DNA of 64,000 nt from NCBI RefSeq assembly GCF_020615455.1, contig NC_059225.1:40677546-40741545 (forward strand). The letters are read 5' to 3'. Shown in pieces: positions 54,673-64,000 of this stretch. Position 1 is the first letter of the stretch, and the number at the start of each line of letters is the position of its first letter. Below the pieces are notes generated by a model. The model was not told the DNA's origin, did not search any database, and worked only from the letters and a program-made list of their open reading frames with translations. The DNA is from Coregonus clupeaformis. Lineage: Eukaryota > Chordata > Actinopteri > Salmoniformes > Salmonidae. The position numbers were made by a program, and so were the translations under genes.

Positions 54673-55898
54673 CTCTAACTCTATTTGGGCCCATGAAAAA
54701 TATGTGAATTTGCGAGATGCATGACTTCCCCAAGAAATATGTAATTAAGAAAATGATCTAATTAAGTCTGAACAATGAAAGGGGTCTGTAACAAAATTGT
54801 ATAGGACATCCCAATTCACCTGTGGAGGGAGTCTAGGTGCTGTGCTTTGCATTCGCCACAGGGACAAAACAAATATTTATCTGACTGTCACTGTGTAAAA
54901 TACTGCAATTCAAGTTTGAATTGAGCTGTATTTAGTCAAGTATGGTAGCAGCCAAGCAATAGTCATTATATAGTAATTTATTCATTTTGGCAGATGTCCT
55001 CTGAAGGGCAACTTACAGGGTTTACCAGAGTCATAGTACAATACTTTATAATTACATTTTACAGGTGCAGTTCAATTGGTTTTTACAAGGAGCAATGGAG
55101 ATGAGATGTGCTGCTGCAAAAAAACCGCATATAATGTGAACACACAGCCGATCGGGACAAGTGTGCATCATGTTACGTGAACCCTCTGTCATAAGCCAGA
55201 CAGCACCTTAAAGGAAAAATTCACCCATTTTGAATGCTATATCGTTTTTTGGGCATCTTTGAGCGATGTTCTATAGATTCTTGGTGTAATTTCATGTTTT
55301 CATGTGTATTTTGCGATCTTGCCGTTCACGTTGGCCAGAAATACAGCCAGTATAAGTCGCTTTATATCAAATGTCTTCACTACTTGTCTATAACAGCTTG
55401 TAAGGCTTTATGAAAGAGCGTACAAGCAAAGGGTTTACACAACATAGTCAAGCAGACAGGCAAACTGACACATTGGCACTTCTTGGATAAACTCAAATCA
55501 ACTTCCTCTTAGCTTAGCATAGGCTAGCATTCATCTTCATGTATCCATTTGAGACGTGCGTACATGAAGGTTGATTCGACTTGCACATTATAATTAAGTA
55601 ATGATCACATAAACCAACATCCTTTTCTCTTTGAATGTATAAAAGCAGATTGCATTGACAGTGTTGACACTATGCACATTGAATGTAAATGTCTACATGG
55701 TTGATGACCAAGGGAGTAAGAAGGAGTAAGAGTCATTCACAAGTGGACCACAAGCAATTTGTGTTCAAACTTTTCACTCAGAATACTTTATACTCTATAA
55801 CACTCTTTCTTCAAATAGAACAATTTTGCACATTGATGAACATTAAGTTCTTTAAAATAACATTTTGAGGGTAAAGACCTATTCAACATTGTCCAATA
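54673..55898. other. Intergenic stretch between clip4 and alk
   Basis: No gene found. A segment starting ccttaaaggaaaaattcacc (55207) looks like a dispersed MITE-type repeat, unconfirmed here. Confidence 0.45.
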
Positions 55899-57189
55899 TA
55901 CACTACATGACCAAAAGTATGTGGACACCTGCCCGTCGAACATCTCATTCCAAAATGATTGGCATTAATATGGAGTTGGTCCCCCCTTTTGCTGCTATAA
56001 CAGCCTCCACTCATCTGGGAAGGCTTTCCACTAGATGTTGGAACATTGCTGCGGGGACTTGCTTCCATTCAGCCACAAGAGCATTAGTGAGGTCAGGCAA
56101 TGATGTTGGGCGAATACCCCTGGCTTGCAGTCGGCGTTCCAATTCATCCCAAAGGTGTTCGATGGGGTTGAGGTCAGGGCTCTGTGCAGGCCAGTCAAGT
56201 TCTTCCACACTGATCTCACCAAACCATTTCTGTATGGACCTCGCTTTGTGCATGGGGGCATTGTCATGCTTAAACAGGAAAGGGCCTTCCCCAAACTGTT
56301 GACACAAAGTTGGAAGCACAGAATAATCTAGAATGTCATTGTATTTGTTTGGGTATTTTATTAGGATCCCCATTAGCTGTTTCAAAAGCAGCAGCTACTC
56401 TTCCTAGGGTCCACTCAAAACATGAAACATGACATATTAGAGAACATTAATAGACAAGAACAGCTTGTACATACACTTAATGCTGAAGCGTTAAGATTTC
56501 CCTTCACTGGAACTAAGGGGCCTAGCACGAACCAGAAAAACAGCCCCAGGCCATTATTCCTCCTCCACCAAACTTTACAGTTTGCACTATGCATTCGGGC
56601 AGGTAGCGTTCTCCTGGCATCCGCCAAACCCAGATTCCTCCGTCGGGCTGCCAGATGGTGAAGCGTGATTCATCACTCCACTGCTCCAGAGTCCAATTGC
56701 GACGAGCTTGGCATTGCGCATGATGATCTTCGGCTTGTGTGCTCCCGACAAACAGTTATTATGCTGACGTTGCTTCCAGAGGCTGTTTCGAACTCGGTAT
56801 TGAGTGTTGCAACCGAGGACAGACGATTTTCACGCGCTACGCGCTTCAGCACTCTGCGGTCCCGTTCTGTGAGACTGTGTGGCATACCACTTCACAGCTG
56901 AGCCATTGTTGCTCCTAGACGTTTCCACTTCACAATAACAGCACTTACAGTTGACCGGGGCAGCTCTAGCAGGACAGAAATTTGACAAACTGACTTGTTG
57001 GAAAGGTGGCATCCTATGACGGTGCCACGTTGAAAGTCATTGAGCTCTTTAGCAAGGCCATTCTACTGCCAATGTTTATGTAGATGGCTGTGTGCTCGAT
57101 TTTGTACACCTGTCAGCAACGGGTGTGGCTGAAATAGCCAAATCAACTTATTTGAAAGGGTGTCCACATACTTTTGTATATATAGTGTA
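55899..57189 (-). mobile_element. Tc1 transposon, both ends present, with a nested insertion
   Basis: Termini: TA then cactacatgaccaaaagtat at the left, and catacttttgtatatatagtg then TA at the right. The reverse strand holds transposase pieces: MPHSLTERDRRVLKRVAREN (56885), the catalytic block FKHDNAPMHKARSIQKWFGE (about 56270), and SPDLNPIEHLWDELERRLQA (about 56165). There are frameshifts and a 138-bp insert at 56344-56481. It is the same family as 7661-8394. Confidence 0.9.
56344..56481. mobile_element. Repeat fragment nested in the Tc1
   Basis: attttattaggatccccatt, agcagctactcttcctaggg and aaacatgaaacatgaca interrupt the transposase between gaatgtcattgta and gctgaagcgttaag, which are contiguous in the copy at 7940-7970. 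It is a known-looking salmonid repeat end. Its family is unclear. Confidence 0.7.
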
Positions 57190-57334
57190 GTTGCTGCTGG
57201 GTAAGGCAACAATTTAGTTTTTTTATACATTTGTACAGGTCAAGAATCAAGAAAAGGTTGTTGAAAAAAGCCCCACAGCAAAAATGACAATGTCTTAATT
57301 TAAAAGCACACTTTCAATTAAATTAATCTCCACA

Positions 57335-58895
57335 TACAGTGGGGAGAACAAGTATTTGATACACTGCCGATTTTGCAGGTTTTCCTACTTACAAAGCATG
57401 TAGAGGTCTGTAATTTTTATCATAGGTACACTTCAACTGTGAGAGACGAAATCTAAAACAAAAATCCAGAAAAACACATTGTATGATTTTTAAGTAATTA
57501 ATTTGCATTTTATTGCATGACATAAGTATTTGATCACCTACCAACCAGTAAGATTTCCGGCTCTCACAGACCTGTTAGTTTTTCTTTAAGAAGCCCTCCT
57601 GTTCAACACTCATTACCTGTATTAACTGCACCTGTTTGAACTTGTTACCTGTATAAAAGACACCTGTCCACACACTCAATCAAACAGACTCCAAACTCTC
57701 CACAATGGCCAAGACCAGAGAGCTGTGTAAGGACATCAGGGATAAAATTGTAGACCTGCACAAGGCTGGGATGGGCTACAGGACAATAGGCAAGCAGCTT
57801 GGTGAGAAGGCAACAACTGTTGGCGCAATTATTAGAAAATGGAAGAAGTTCAAGATGACGGTCAATCACCCTCGGTCTGGGGCTCCATGCAAGATCTCAC
57901 CTCGTGGGGCATCAATGATCATGAGGAAGGTGAGAGATCAGCCCAGAACTACACGGCAGGACCTGGTCAATGACCTGAAGAGAGCTGGGACCACAGTCTC
58001 AAAGAAAACCATTAGTAACACACTACGCCGTCATGGATTAAAATCCTGCAGCGCACGCAAGGTCCCCCTGCTCAAGCCAGCGCATGACCAGGCCCGTCTG
58101 AAGTTTGCCAATGACCATCTGGATGATCCAGAGGAGGAATGGGAGAAGGTCATGTGGTCTGATGAGACAAGAATAGAGCTTTTTGGTCTAAACTCCACTC
58201 GCCGAAACATAATTCTGGAGGTGGAAACATCATTCTTTGGGGATGCTTTTCTGCAAAGGGGACAGGACGACTGCACCGTATTGAGGGGAGGATGGATGGG
58301 GCCATGTATCGCGAGATCTTGGCCAACAACCTCCTTCCCTCAGTAAGAGCATTGAAGATGGGTCATGGCTGGGTCTTCCAGCATGACAACGACCCGAAAC
58401 ACACAGCCAGGGCAACTAAGGAGTGGCTCCGTAAGAACCACCTCAAGGTCCTGGAGTGGCCTAGCCAGTCTCCAGACCTGAACCCAATAGAAAATCTTTG
58501 GAGGGAGCTGAAAGTCCGTATTGCCCAGCGACAGCCCCGAAACCTGAAGGATCTGCAGAAGATCTGTATGGAGAAGTGGGCCAAAATCCCTGCTGCAGTG
58601 TGTGCAAACCTGGTCAAGACCTACAGGAAATGTATGATCTCTGTAATTGCAAACAAAGGTTTCTGAACCAAATAAAAAGTTCTGCTTTTCTGATGTATCA
58701 AATACTTATGTCATGCAATAAAATGTAAATTAATTACTTAAAAATCATACAATGTGATTTTCTGGATTTTTGTTTTAGATTCCGTCTCTCACAGTTGAAG
58801 TGTACCTATGATAAAATGTACAGACCTCTACATGCTTTGTAAGTAGGAAACCTGCGAAATCGGCAGTGTATCAAATACTTGTTCTCCCCACTCTA
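57335..58895 (+). mobile_element. Tc1 transposon E, complete ends
   Basis: TA then cagtggggagaacaagtatt at the left, and acttgttctccccactcta at the right. The inner inverted similarity includes tgccgattttgcaggttttc and gaaacctgcgaaatcggca. It lies between clip4 and alk. It is related to, but distinct from, Tc1 B/D and C. Confidence 0.94.
57705..58666 (+). pseudogene. Tc1 E transposase, one deletion frameshift
   Basis: ATG 57705 starts MAKTRELCKDIRDKIVDLHK. The HTH domains (GYRTIGKQLGEKATTVGAII) and VMWSDETRIELFGLNSTRR are intact to about 58205. There a deletion removes the usual VW...KN.IPT segment and shifts the frame. The second block (58292-58666) has FQHDNDPKHTARATKEWLRK and SQSPDLNPIENLWREL with the catalytic D and E. 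It ends IANKGF. There is no other obvious damage. Confidence 0.92.
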
Positions 58896-60215
58896 TGCGA
58901 GAGTTAATGGAACAGTAATTTCTGTCTTTCCATAGAGGGCCATAATATATACATATAAAAAATCTTCAACAAGAAATGGAAGGTGAACTTGCTTGAATAA
59001 ACGGTTAATATCAGTATACAGTAAGCTCCATAGTATACAGTAAGCTCCAAAAAAATGTGTCTGTCTTTCTTTCCCTCCCCCTCTCACTCAAACACACCTA
59101 CTCACACACCTTAACGTGCAAAGACAGCCACCCACATACTCATGGCACCATTATCCCCCCCCAACAATTCCCTTTCACTTCCACCCACATACCATAGCAA
59201 CCTTCACCTCCATGAGTACATCCAGTTTCCAACTATCTGAAATACCATTCAGTGCATTGGTCAGGGATTCTTTTAATTCATTTAAGTCGACGTTGGACAA
59301 AAGTTCCTGCAATAAAAAGCCAAATAGCTAAACAATGTACAGTGTGTCAAATTAATTTGGATAAGGTTGGGTGTAAGAAGTGTGTCCGTTAATAATTTAC
59401 AGAGCTCCCAAATAATAAATAAACAAATGAATAAATAAACAAGTGGGCAAGCAAACATCAACACATTTTTTTCTTCATTGTAAAAAAAAAAAAAAAAACT
59501 CTGGAATCCAGTGTCCGACTCTCACGATATTTTGGGAAAAGTTGTTTCCGATTGGTGAATCAACTGCCAAGGCCTGAAGTCCCGAAGGAAATTGAAGAAG
59601 AATTGCCAATGAAATGGATCACCAGCGATGATTGACAGCCAAAGAAGTAGTTAGCTAATGTTACAGTCAGTTAGACATCTGGCAGATGTGTATGGTTCTC
59701 AGTTACGTGTTTGTATGTTCTGTGTGTGTGTTTCAAGCATGACTCCGTATGAAAGGCTGCGTTGACATCTACAGAGCCGCGAAGATGAGCGGTTGGCTCG
59801 TGAATACATTGCGAAGAAATTAGCTAGTTCAACCGGATGGAAACATCTAACCCTGTCCTGCTACAATGGCCTACTAAACTTTAGCCAGTGCTGCAAAATG
59901 TACATCGTTCCTGTTTTTCTAGCCAACGGTCCACAACCTTTTCTTCCTAATGGTCTTTTGCAGCTCTCCAATGTGCTTTAACACCCCATTGGTATTTCCA
60001 CAGCCATTTTATCTCATTGGGATAAAACATTTTGGACTCAATGCAATGGGTCGAGCCAATCGGTGGATGAAACCAAGGTGTCGAGATGGGAGGGCTGGTC
60101 ATAAGGTGTCCTGACACAGTGTTGCACGGTGTATCAAGTCTGGCTGTACGCCTATCTGTCTGTACACACGGTCTCCGAGGTGGAAGCCAAAAAGCAAGGT
60201 TGGGGGTTGGCGGGG
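58896..60215. other. Intergenic or alk 3' UTR region
   Basis: No gene. A short duplication, agtatacagtaagctcca, occurs twice at about 59010-59050, and there is an A-run at 59480. The proximal part next to 60215 is probably alk 3' UTR, but I see no clear AATAAA on the reverse strand close to the stop. Confidence 0.4.
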
Positions 60216-60882
60216 CTAAAGCACTGTGGCATTGTGGCCCTCCATCCGGGGTAGCCTGGGGTCCTGCACCGTCCCCATGGTGACCAGCAGAGGGAGGCTG
60301 TCCTCGGCTTTGGCCGTTGTCGAGTGGCTCAGCGACAGCTGGGTCCCCGCCACTTCTCTCTGGGAGGCCACGGGCGGCGGGGTAGGGGGCGGTGGAGGAG
60401 TGGGGTTGACAGAGACAGGATTGGGGTGGTGGTGGGTCACCTCCAGGGGCAACCCTTGCTCCTGGTAGCCATAGCCGATGTTCCCGCAGGGGAATCTGCG
60501 AAGTCTGAATAGGGGGACCGGGGGAAGGGTGGCCGAATCTAACAGGAGCGGGGAAGGGGTAGGGGCAATGGTACCCAGGGAGGTGGCCTGGGCTGGGGGC
60601 GGAGGTGGCAAAAGCGGCCTGCAGAGCCCCTGCTGTTGCTGAGGCTGCTGTTGGTGATGTAAGAGATGCATCTGCTGGAGCTGCATCTGCTGTTGTTGAT
60701 GCTGTTGCTGCTGTGGATGGAAGGGATATGGTGGCTGGAACTGCTGCTGCTTGTGCTGCTGGTGCTGGAGACCCAGGGCCCCCACCGCCTCGGCCACAGT
60801 CCGCCCCTGGTGCTCCTGCCCCTCGCCTGTAACCCTCCCACCTCCAACTCCCCCACCTCCACTGCCCACTCTTTCCTGCTTT

Positions 60883-60914
<32 letters not shown>

Positions 60915-61391
60915 TTGCTGCTGCTTCTTCTGCTGCTGCTGCTGGAGGAACCAGGAGCCGTAGGTGGGGTTCCACAGGTTGGTGGGTTTCCCATTGCGAC
61001 CCTCCTTATCCCCAGGGTGGCCCTGGGTGAAGGCCAGATTGACGTGGCCCCCCTCTGGGTTGGGCTGCTGGGTGGAGATGGGGAGAGGCGCCTTGGAGGT
61101 GGCGGTCATGGTGAATGTCTGGGGGTGGGGGTGGAGTTGTTGAGCCACCGCCTCGGGCTTGCCAGTTTCGGGGGGCTGGCTGGAAAGGAGGAGGGGCTGT
61201 TGAACTCTTCGGTTCTCCTCGGTAGGCTGGGGGGCTGACGGTGTCGGTGCGGGCCCCTCCCCGTCAGGCGTCAGAGTGGACACCAGCAGGGGGGAGGCTG
61301 TGAGGTCCTCAGGGGGCATGGGTACCCGCTCCTCCTCTTCAGGGAGGGGGCCATATTCCACAGGCAAGGGAACAGTCACCACATCAGGGTC
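60216..61391 (-). CDS. alk: alk last exon: cytoplasmic tail with poly-Q insertion
   Basis: Acceptor cctctccag, stop TAG at 60216-60218. There are 391 codons, against roughly 210 in the human last exon as I recall it. It starts DPDVVTVPLPVEYGPL and includes EGGHVNLAFTQ, LWNPTYGSWF (NPTY, the Shc PTB-binding site in human ALK), a Q5-KK-Q14 tract, a second Gln/His-rich region, VPLFRLRRFPCGN and GYGYQEQGLPLEV. It then ends with a Pro-rich stretch and EGHNATVL. I see no tyrosine in the final 90 residues, so the YEDTIL-type PLC-gamma site known from mammalian ALK is not visible. Confidence 0.94.
60612..60775 (-). repeat. alk: Second Gln/His/Met-rich segment in the alk tail
   Basis: The coding strand reads LQHQQHKQQQFQPPYPFHPQ, QQQHQQQQMQLQQMHLLHHQ and QQPQQQQGL, followed by a poly-Pro run (PLLPPPPPA). 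It is low complexity. Confidence 0.93.
60876..60944 (-). repeat. alk: CAG/CAA trinucleotide tract in the alk tail
   Basis: In the coding strand the codons give Q5-K2-Q14-K-Q, with mixed CAG and CAA. It starts three codons after NPTYGSWF, so it separates the Shc site from the rest of the tail. Confidence 0.96.
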
Positions 61392-61679
61392 CTGGAGAGG
61401 ATAGAGGAGCAATGGTACTAGCATTAGACACTAACAATGGTGAACAACAAGCTATGACATTAACATTACCAATGTCTGAATTTGTAGAAAATAACATAGT
61501 TCTGAATTGTACTTCTAATTCAATCAACCTTAGAAGCTATTCCAAAAGGAATACAGGTTATGAGCTGTATAACTTTTTAAAATAGTCAAACATATAAAAA
61601 TAATCTCTTGGCAGTTAGACAGACACATTAATACAGTTCCGGTGCAGAGGTGTTGACTCTCGATGTTCACGCTCCCTAC

Positions 61680-61770
61680 CTGTAAGCAGTAGTCAATCCT
61701 TTCCAAAATGGTGGAGAAGTTGGGCCTGTCCTCAGGTTGATGCTGCCAACTCTGTGTCATTATCCGGTAC
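61680..61770 (-). CDS. alk: alk exon: end of the kinase domain
   Basis: Acceptor gtgtttcag, donor gtaggg, 91 nt. It encodes YRIMTQSWQHQPEDRPNFST, then ILERIDYCLQ. The conserved Arg of the last kinase subdomain is in DRPNF. Confidence 0.96.
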
Positions 61771-62641
61771 CTGAAACACACACACACACAAAAGCACAAT
61801 CAAAAACTTTTCCTCAATTTGAACTTCGCACACATTGACTAGTCTCTCTAGACAGACAGTTTGCTTCTGGCAATGTATCAATGCTCCAGCTAAAACATCT
61901 GTACAAGTTGCGGCGTCAGTTGGGACAGACAGGACGAGTCGGAAATGGGAAGTGTCACTGGTAACATCACTGCCATAGCCGCTTGCTACCCTAGCTAAAC
62001 ATGAGCACAATTCCCGCCTGCATTTTAAGCCCCGCCTACCCAAACTTGTGATTTGTCTGGAGAGTTGTCTGTCTGAAGAGTCCTTTTGAAATGTCCAAGA
62101 GAAGCCGACATCCTACCCAGACCTAGTGCCGTCACTTGACAGACGCAAACTCACACACAATGTTGTCAATGAAGTGTAACATCCCGCTAGTTCGAGTGAT
62201 TACCGTTGGAAAGTCAGTGGGGGTTAAACTGAACCCTGGGGTACCCCACTGAGACATCGAATCAAGCTATTTATTTTTATTAGCAGGGCTGATTTGACTT
62301 GGATTCATTACTCTTGTGTAATATGCTGTGGTAATGTGACGGGCCTGTTGCGAGCTAGTCGTGACGAAGATGAATCGTACTACATGGGGACTGTGTCTAT
62401 CTTTCTGTGAAAGAACTATCAAAAAAGAAAAGGTGGGCAAGCACGAGATAGTCTGAGAAGTTATGGGTGTGTTTTGTGTGTGAGTGTGTACGCTTGTATC
62501 CCTGTGTAATACAGGGACACAGACAGGGGCGGAAGATGACTGAGCGACAGTTCACTTTTCAATCTTCACTAGCCTGCTAGCACACATCTGCTACATGTGT
62601 TTGGGTGAAGTGTGATTGTTTTGGGGTTATATTGGACTTAC
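61771..62641. other. alk intron
   Basis: No mobile element is recognised. It is single-copy-looking DNA with short GT runs. Confidence 0.5.
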
Positions 62642-62776
62642 ACAGGCCCTGGGCAGTTTTTGGGAGGGTCCATCCTTCCCCCACTGGTGACAAACTCCAA
62701 CACTTCCTGGTTACTGCGACTAGGATAGGGCATATAGCCCAAAGAGAATATCTCCCATAGCAGCACTCCAAAGGAC
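62642..62776 (-). CDS. alk: alk exon: kinase C-lobe helices F-G
   Basis: Acceptor tgtctcag, donor gtaagt, 135 nt. It encodes SFGVLLWEIFSLGYMPYPSR, then SNQEVLEFVTSGGRMDPPKN and CPGPV. This is the highly conserved substrate-binding half of the lobe. Confidence 0.96.
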
Positions 62777-63044
62777 CTGAGACAGAGGGGGAGAGAGAGG
62801 TAGGAGGAAGAAGATAGTGAGAGGTGGGGGGAGAGAGAGAATCATAAATCATAAAGGTGATAAGGGCAAAGTGAGGGGTGAAGGAGAGAGGGAGGAGGGA
62901 GAGAGGCTTTCAAAAGGTGAAAGATGATATTCTCCATTAAAGGACAGAGAGAGGGAAGTGAGGTAGACTGGAGGGGTGAAATGAAAGGGGGTGACATTCA
63001 TGAGAACTAAGATGTTATTGGGAGTGCGTTACAATGGAACGTAC
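62777..63044. other. alk intron
   Basis: Purine-rich (gggagagagagg) on the + strand, i.e. pyrimidine-rich on the coding strand near the acceptor. Nothing else is seen. Confidence 0.5.
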
Positions 63045-63146
63045 CACGTGTCCGTTTTGGATGTGAAGATCCCCTCCATGAAGGCTTCGGGGGGCATCCA
63101 CTTCACAGGTAGCATGGCGCGCCCACCCTTTCTGTAGTAGCTGGCC
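63045..63146 (-). CDS. alk: alk exon: activation loop end and P+1 loop
   Basis: Acceptor ccccacag, donor gtacgt, 102 nt. It encodes ASYYRKGGRAMLPVKWMP, then PEAFMEGIFTSKTDT. The YY pair is the distal part of the YxxxYY autophosphorylation motif. The residue after GG is Arg, where I recall Cys in human ALK. Confidence 0.95.
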
Positions 63147-63624
63147 CTGTGGGGAGACACAGACACACATACAGGTGATCTGCACAACAGGAAGATAAAG
63201 GGATGAAAAGAGAGAGAAGGGCAGGGCCAAAGTTCAGTCACACCAGCGTTGCCATGGAAACAGCACACCATCAGCTCTAATAATTAGATCCTCCTTTGAC
63301 ACAGTGATATCGCGCCGTGCTGATCCACAATTACAATAACTGTAACAGAGCGCGTAAACGCCCACGAAAGTCCTCAGTCCTCCTTATCTTCAAGAAAAAA
63401 GGGGGATTCTTTTTATTTTTTCACAGACCGAGCCGAGTTGTGTTTTAAACTGTCTCAAGCTCCCGCTGTGAGGTTGTTATCTGATACGCGACGGCGCTAT
63501 CAGATTACCCGCTGATAACAGCCTCAGCCCGTTTAATCTTCGCCGGTCCTAAACACACACTGAGAAGATAAAAGTTAAAGGGGAACTGCACCCTCTGATA
63601 TGGCATTGTTTTTTTGTTTGCTCC
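63147..63624. other. alk intron with a cluster of GATA-like motifs
   Basis: 63470-63530 holds four GATA/TATC words within about 45 bp (ttatctgatac, ctatcaga, ctgataac), in sequence more GC-balanced than its surroundings. It is a candidate regulatory element only. Confidence 0.3.
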
Positions 63625-64000
63625 TCTAGAAATTCTGGCGGCCATGACAGAAGCTATACATGAGTTGGCATGGGGACGTGGTTTGATGTGGGTGTTTCTT
63701 GGGTGTGTCCTTGTATAACTTTTTGAGGGATTGATGGCCCATTACAAACCTTTTCAATCTCCTGAGGGGGAAGAGGCGCTGTTGCGCCTTCTTCACAACT
63801 ATGCGCGTGTGAGTGGACCATTTTAAGGCCTTAGTGAGTTGGACACCGAGGAACGTGAAGCTCTCAACCCGCTCCACTGCAGCCCTGTAGTCCACGATCA
63901 GCTCCTTGGTCGTACTGACGTTGAGGGAGAGGTTGTTGTCCCGGCACCACACTGCCAGGTCACTGACCTCCTCCTGTAGGCTGTCTCATCATCGCCGTTG
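63625..64000 (-). mobile_element. LINE-Y fragment (CR1/L2 group), runs off the window
   Basis: The reverse strand reads MWCRDNNLSLNVSTTKELIV, DYRAAVERVESFTFLGVQLT and KALKWSTHTRIVVKKAQQRL, colinear with 33010-33230. The upstream RT is outside the window. It is inserted in an alk intron. Confidence 0.85.

Larger units (their letters stand above)
60216..63146 (-). other. alk: alk gene, last four exons (anaplastic lymphoma kinase receptor)
   Basis: Four GT-AG exons on the reverse strand give 500 residues plus stop, with consistent phases. They cover the activation-loop end (ASYYRKGG), P+1 and APE-equivalent (VKWMPPEAF), helix F (DTWSFGVLLWEIFSLG), the rest of the C-lobe, and the whole cytoplasmic tail. 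Kinase sequence matches ALK nearly residue for residue. The tail motifs NPTYGSWF, VPLFRLR.FPCGN and GYGYQ.QGLPLE are ALK-specific and rule out LTK. ALK is a membrane receptor of the insulin-receptor superfamily, acting in neural and neural-crest signalling. The DFG and HRD exons, transmembrane segment and ectodomain lie beyond 64000. Convergent to clip4. Confidence 0.95.

Noticed and set aside
60666..61238. 190-codon + strand ORF rich in Leu (LLLL runs)
   Set aside because: It is the antisense of the CAG tract in the alk tail.
60216..63146. LTK as the identity of the kinase
   Set aside because: Tail motifs (NPTYGSWF, VPLFRLR.FPCGN, GYGYQ.QGLPLE) and the clip4 neighbour fit ALK, not LTK.
1..64000. 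CRISPR arrays, operons, ribosome binding sites
   Set aside because: The window is vertebrate nuclear DNA. Tandem arrays found are protein-repeat or microsatellite in nature.

Overview
This window reads as nuclear DNA of a salmonid fish (trout, salmon, char or whitefish group). The evidence is the mix of repeats: several Tc1/mariner families including a Sleeping Beauty-type one, tRNA-derived SINEs ending in the teleost motif ctggataagagcgtctgct, an L2-type LINE whose 3' end matches the HpaI-SINE type tail (ggttaaataaaggtaaa), LTR elements that begin tgtcacg, and long GT and TA microsatellites. Genes are split by introns with GT-AG borders. There is no sign of prokaryotic organisation. I cannot name the species.

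Two host genes are supported, arranged tail to tail. On the + strand, ten exons between 30058 and 52676 encode the C-terminal 513 residues of CLIP4, a CAP-Gly microtubule-binding protein. They carry three CAP-Gly domains, and every splice phase fits. The ankyrin exons expected upstream were not found anywhere in the first 30 kb. On the - strand, four exons between 63146 and 60216 encode the end of the ALK receptor tyrosine kinase: the kinase C-lobe and a long, glutamine-rich cytoplasmic tail. Human CLIP4 and ALK are also convergent neighbours (2p23), so the synteny supports both calls.

The rest is mostly nested transposable elements. 1-30 kb holds an L1 with separate ORF1 and ORF2, a Penelope-like 3' end, Tc1 pieces, a CR1/L2-type fragment, an L1 remnant split by a solo LTR, a near full-length Jockey-superfamily LINE (10.3-16.2 kb, called LINE-X here) interrupted by a SINE and a Tc1, a Tc1 with a 305-codon open catalytic region, a second inverted L1 copy and another Tc1. 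The 10.6 kb CLIP4 intron that splits CAP-Gly 2 (36461-47086) holds a non-autonomous LTR element with a proline-rich repeat ORF, an L2 LINE, Tc1 copies, a SINE, an L1 of another subfamily and a solo LTR. Between CLIP4 and ALK lie a deleted Gypsy element with a chromodomain and two more Tc1 elements. All mobile-element ORFs I read are damaged, so the only genes likely to be functional are clip4 and alk.

The points most worth a second look are: the expanded ALK tail with poly-Q and no visible Y1604-type motif; the LTR element with 18- and 20-residue proline-rich repeats; two Tc1 copies sharing the same nonsense codon; a 36-bp patch of one Tc1 family inside the transposase of another; and a perfect 78-bp palindrome.
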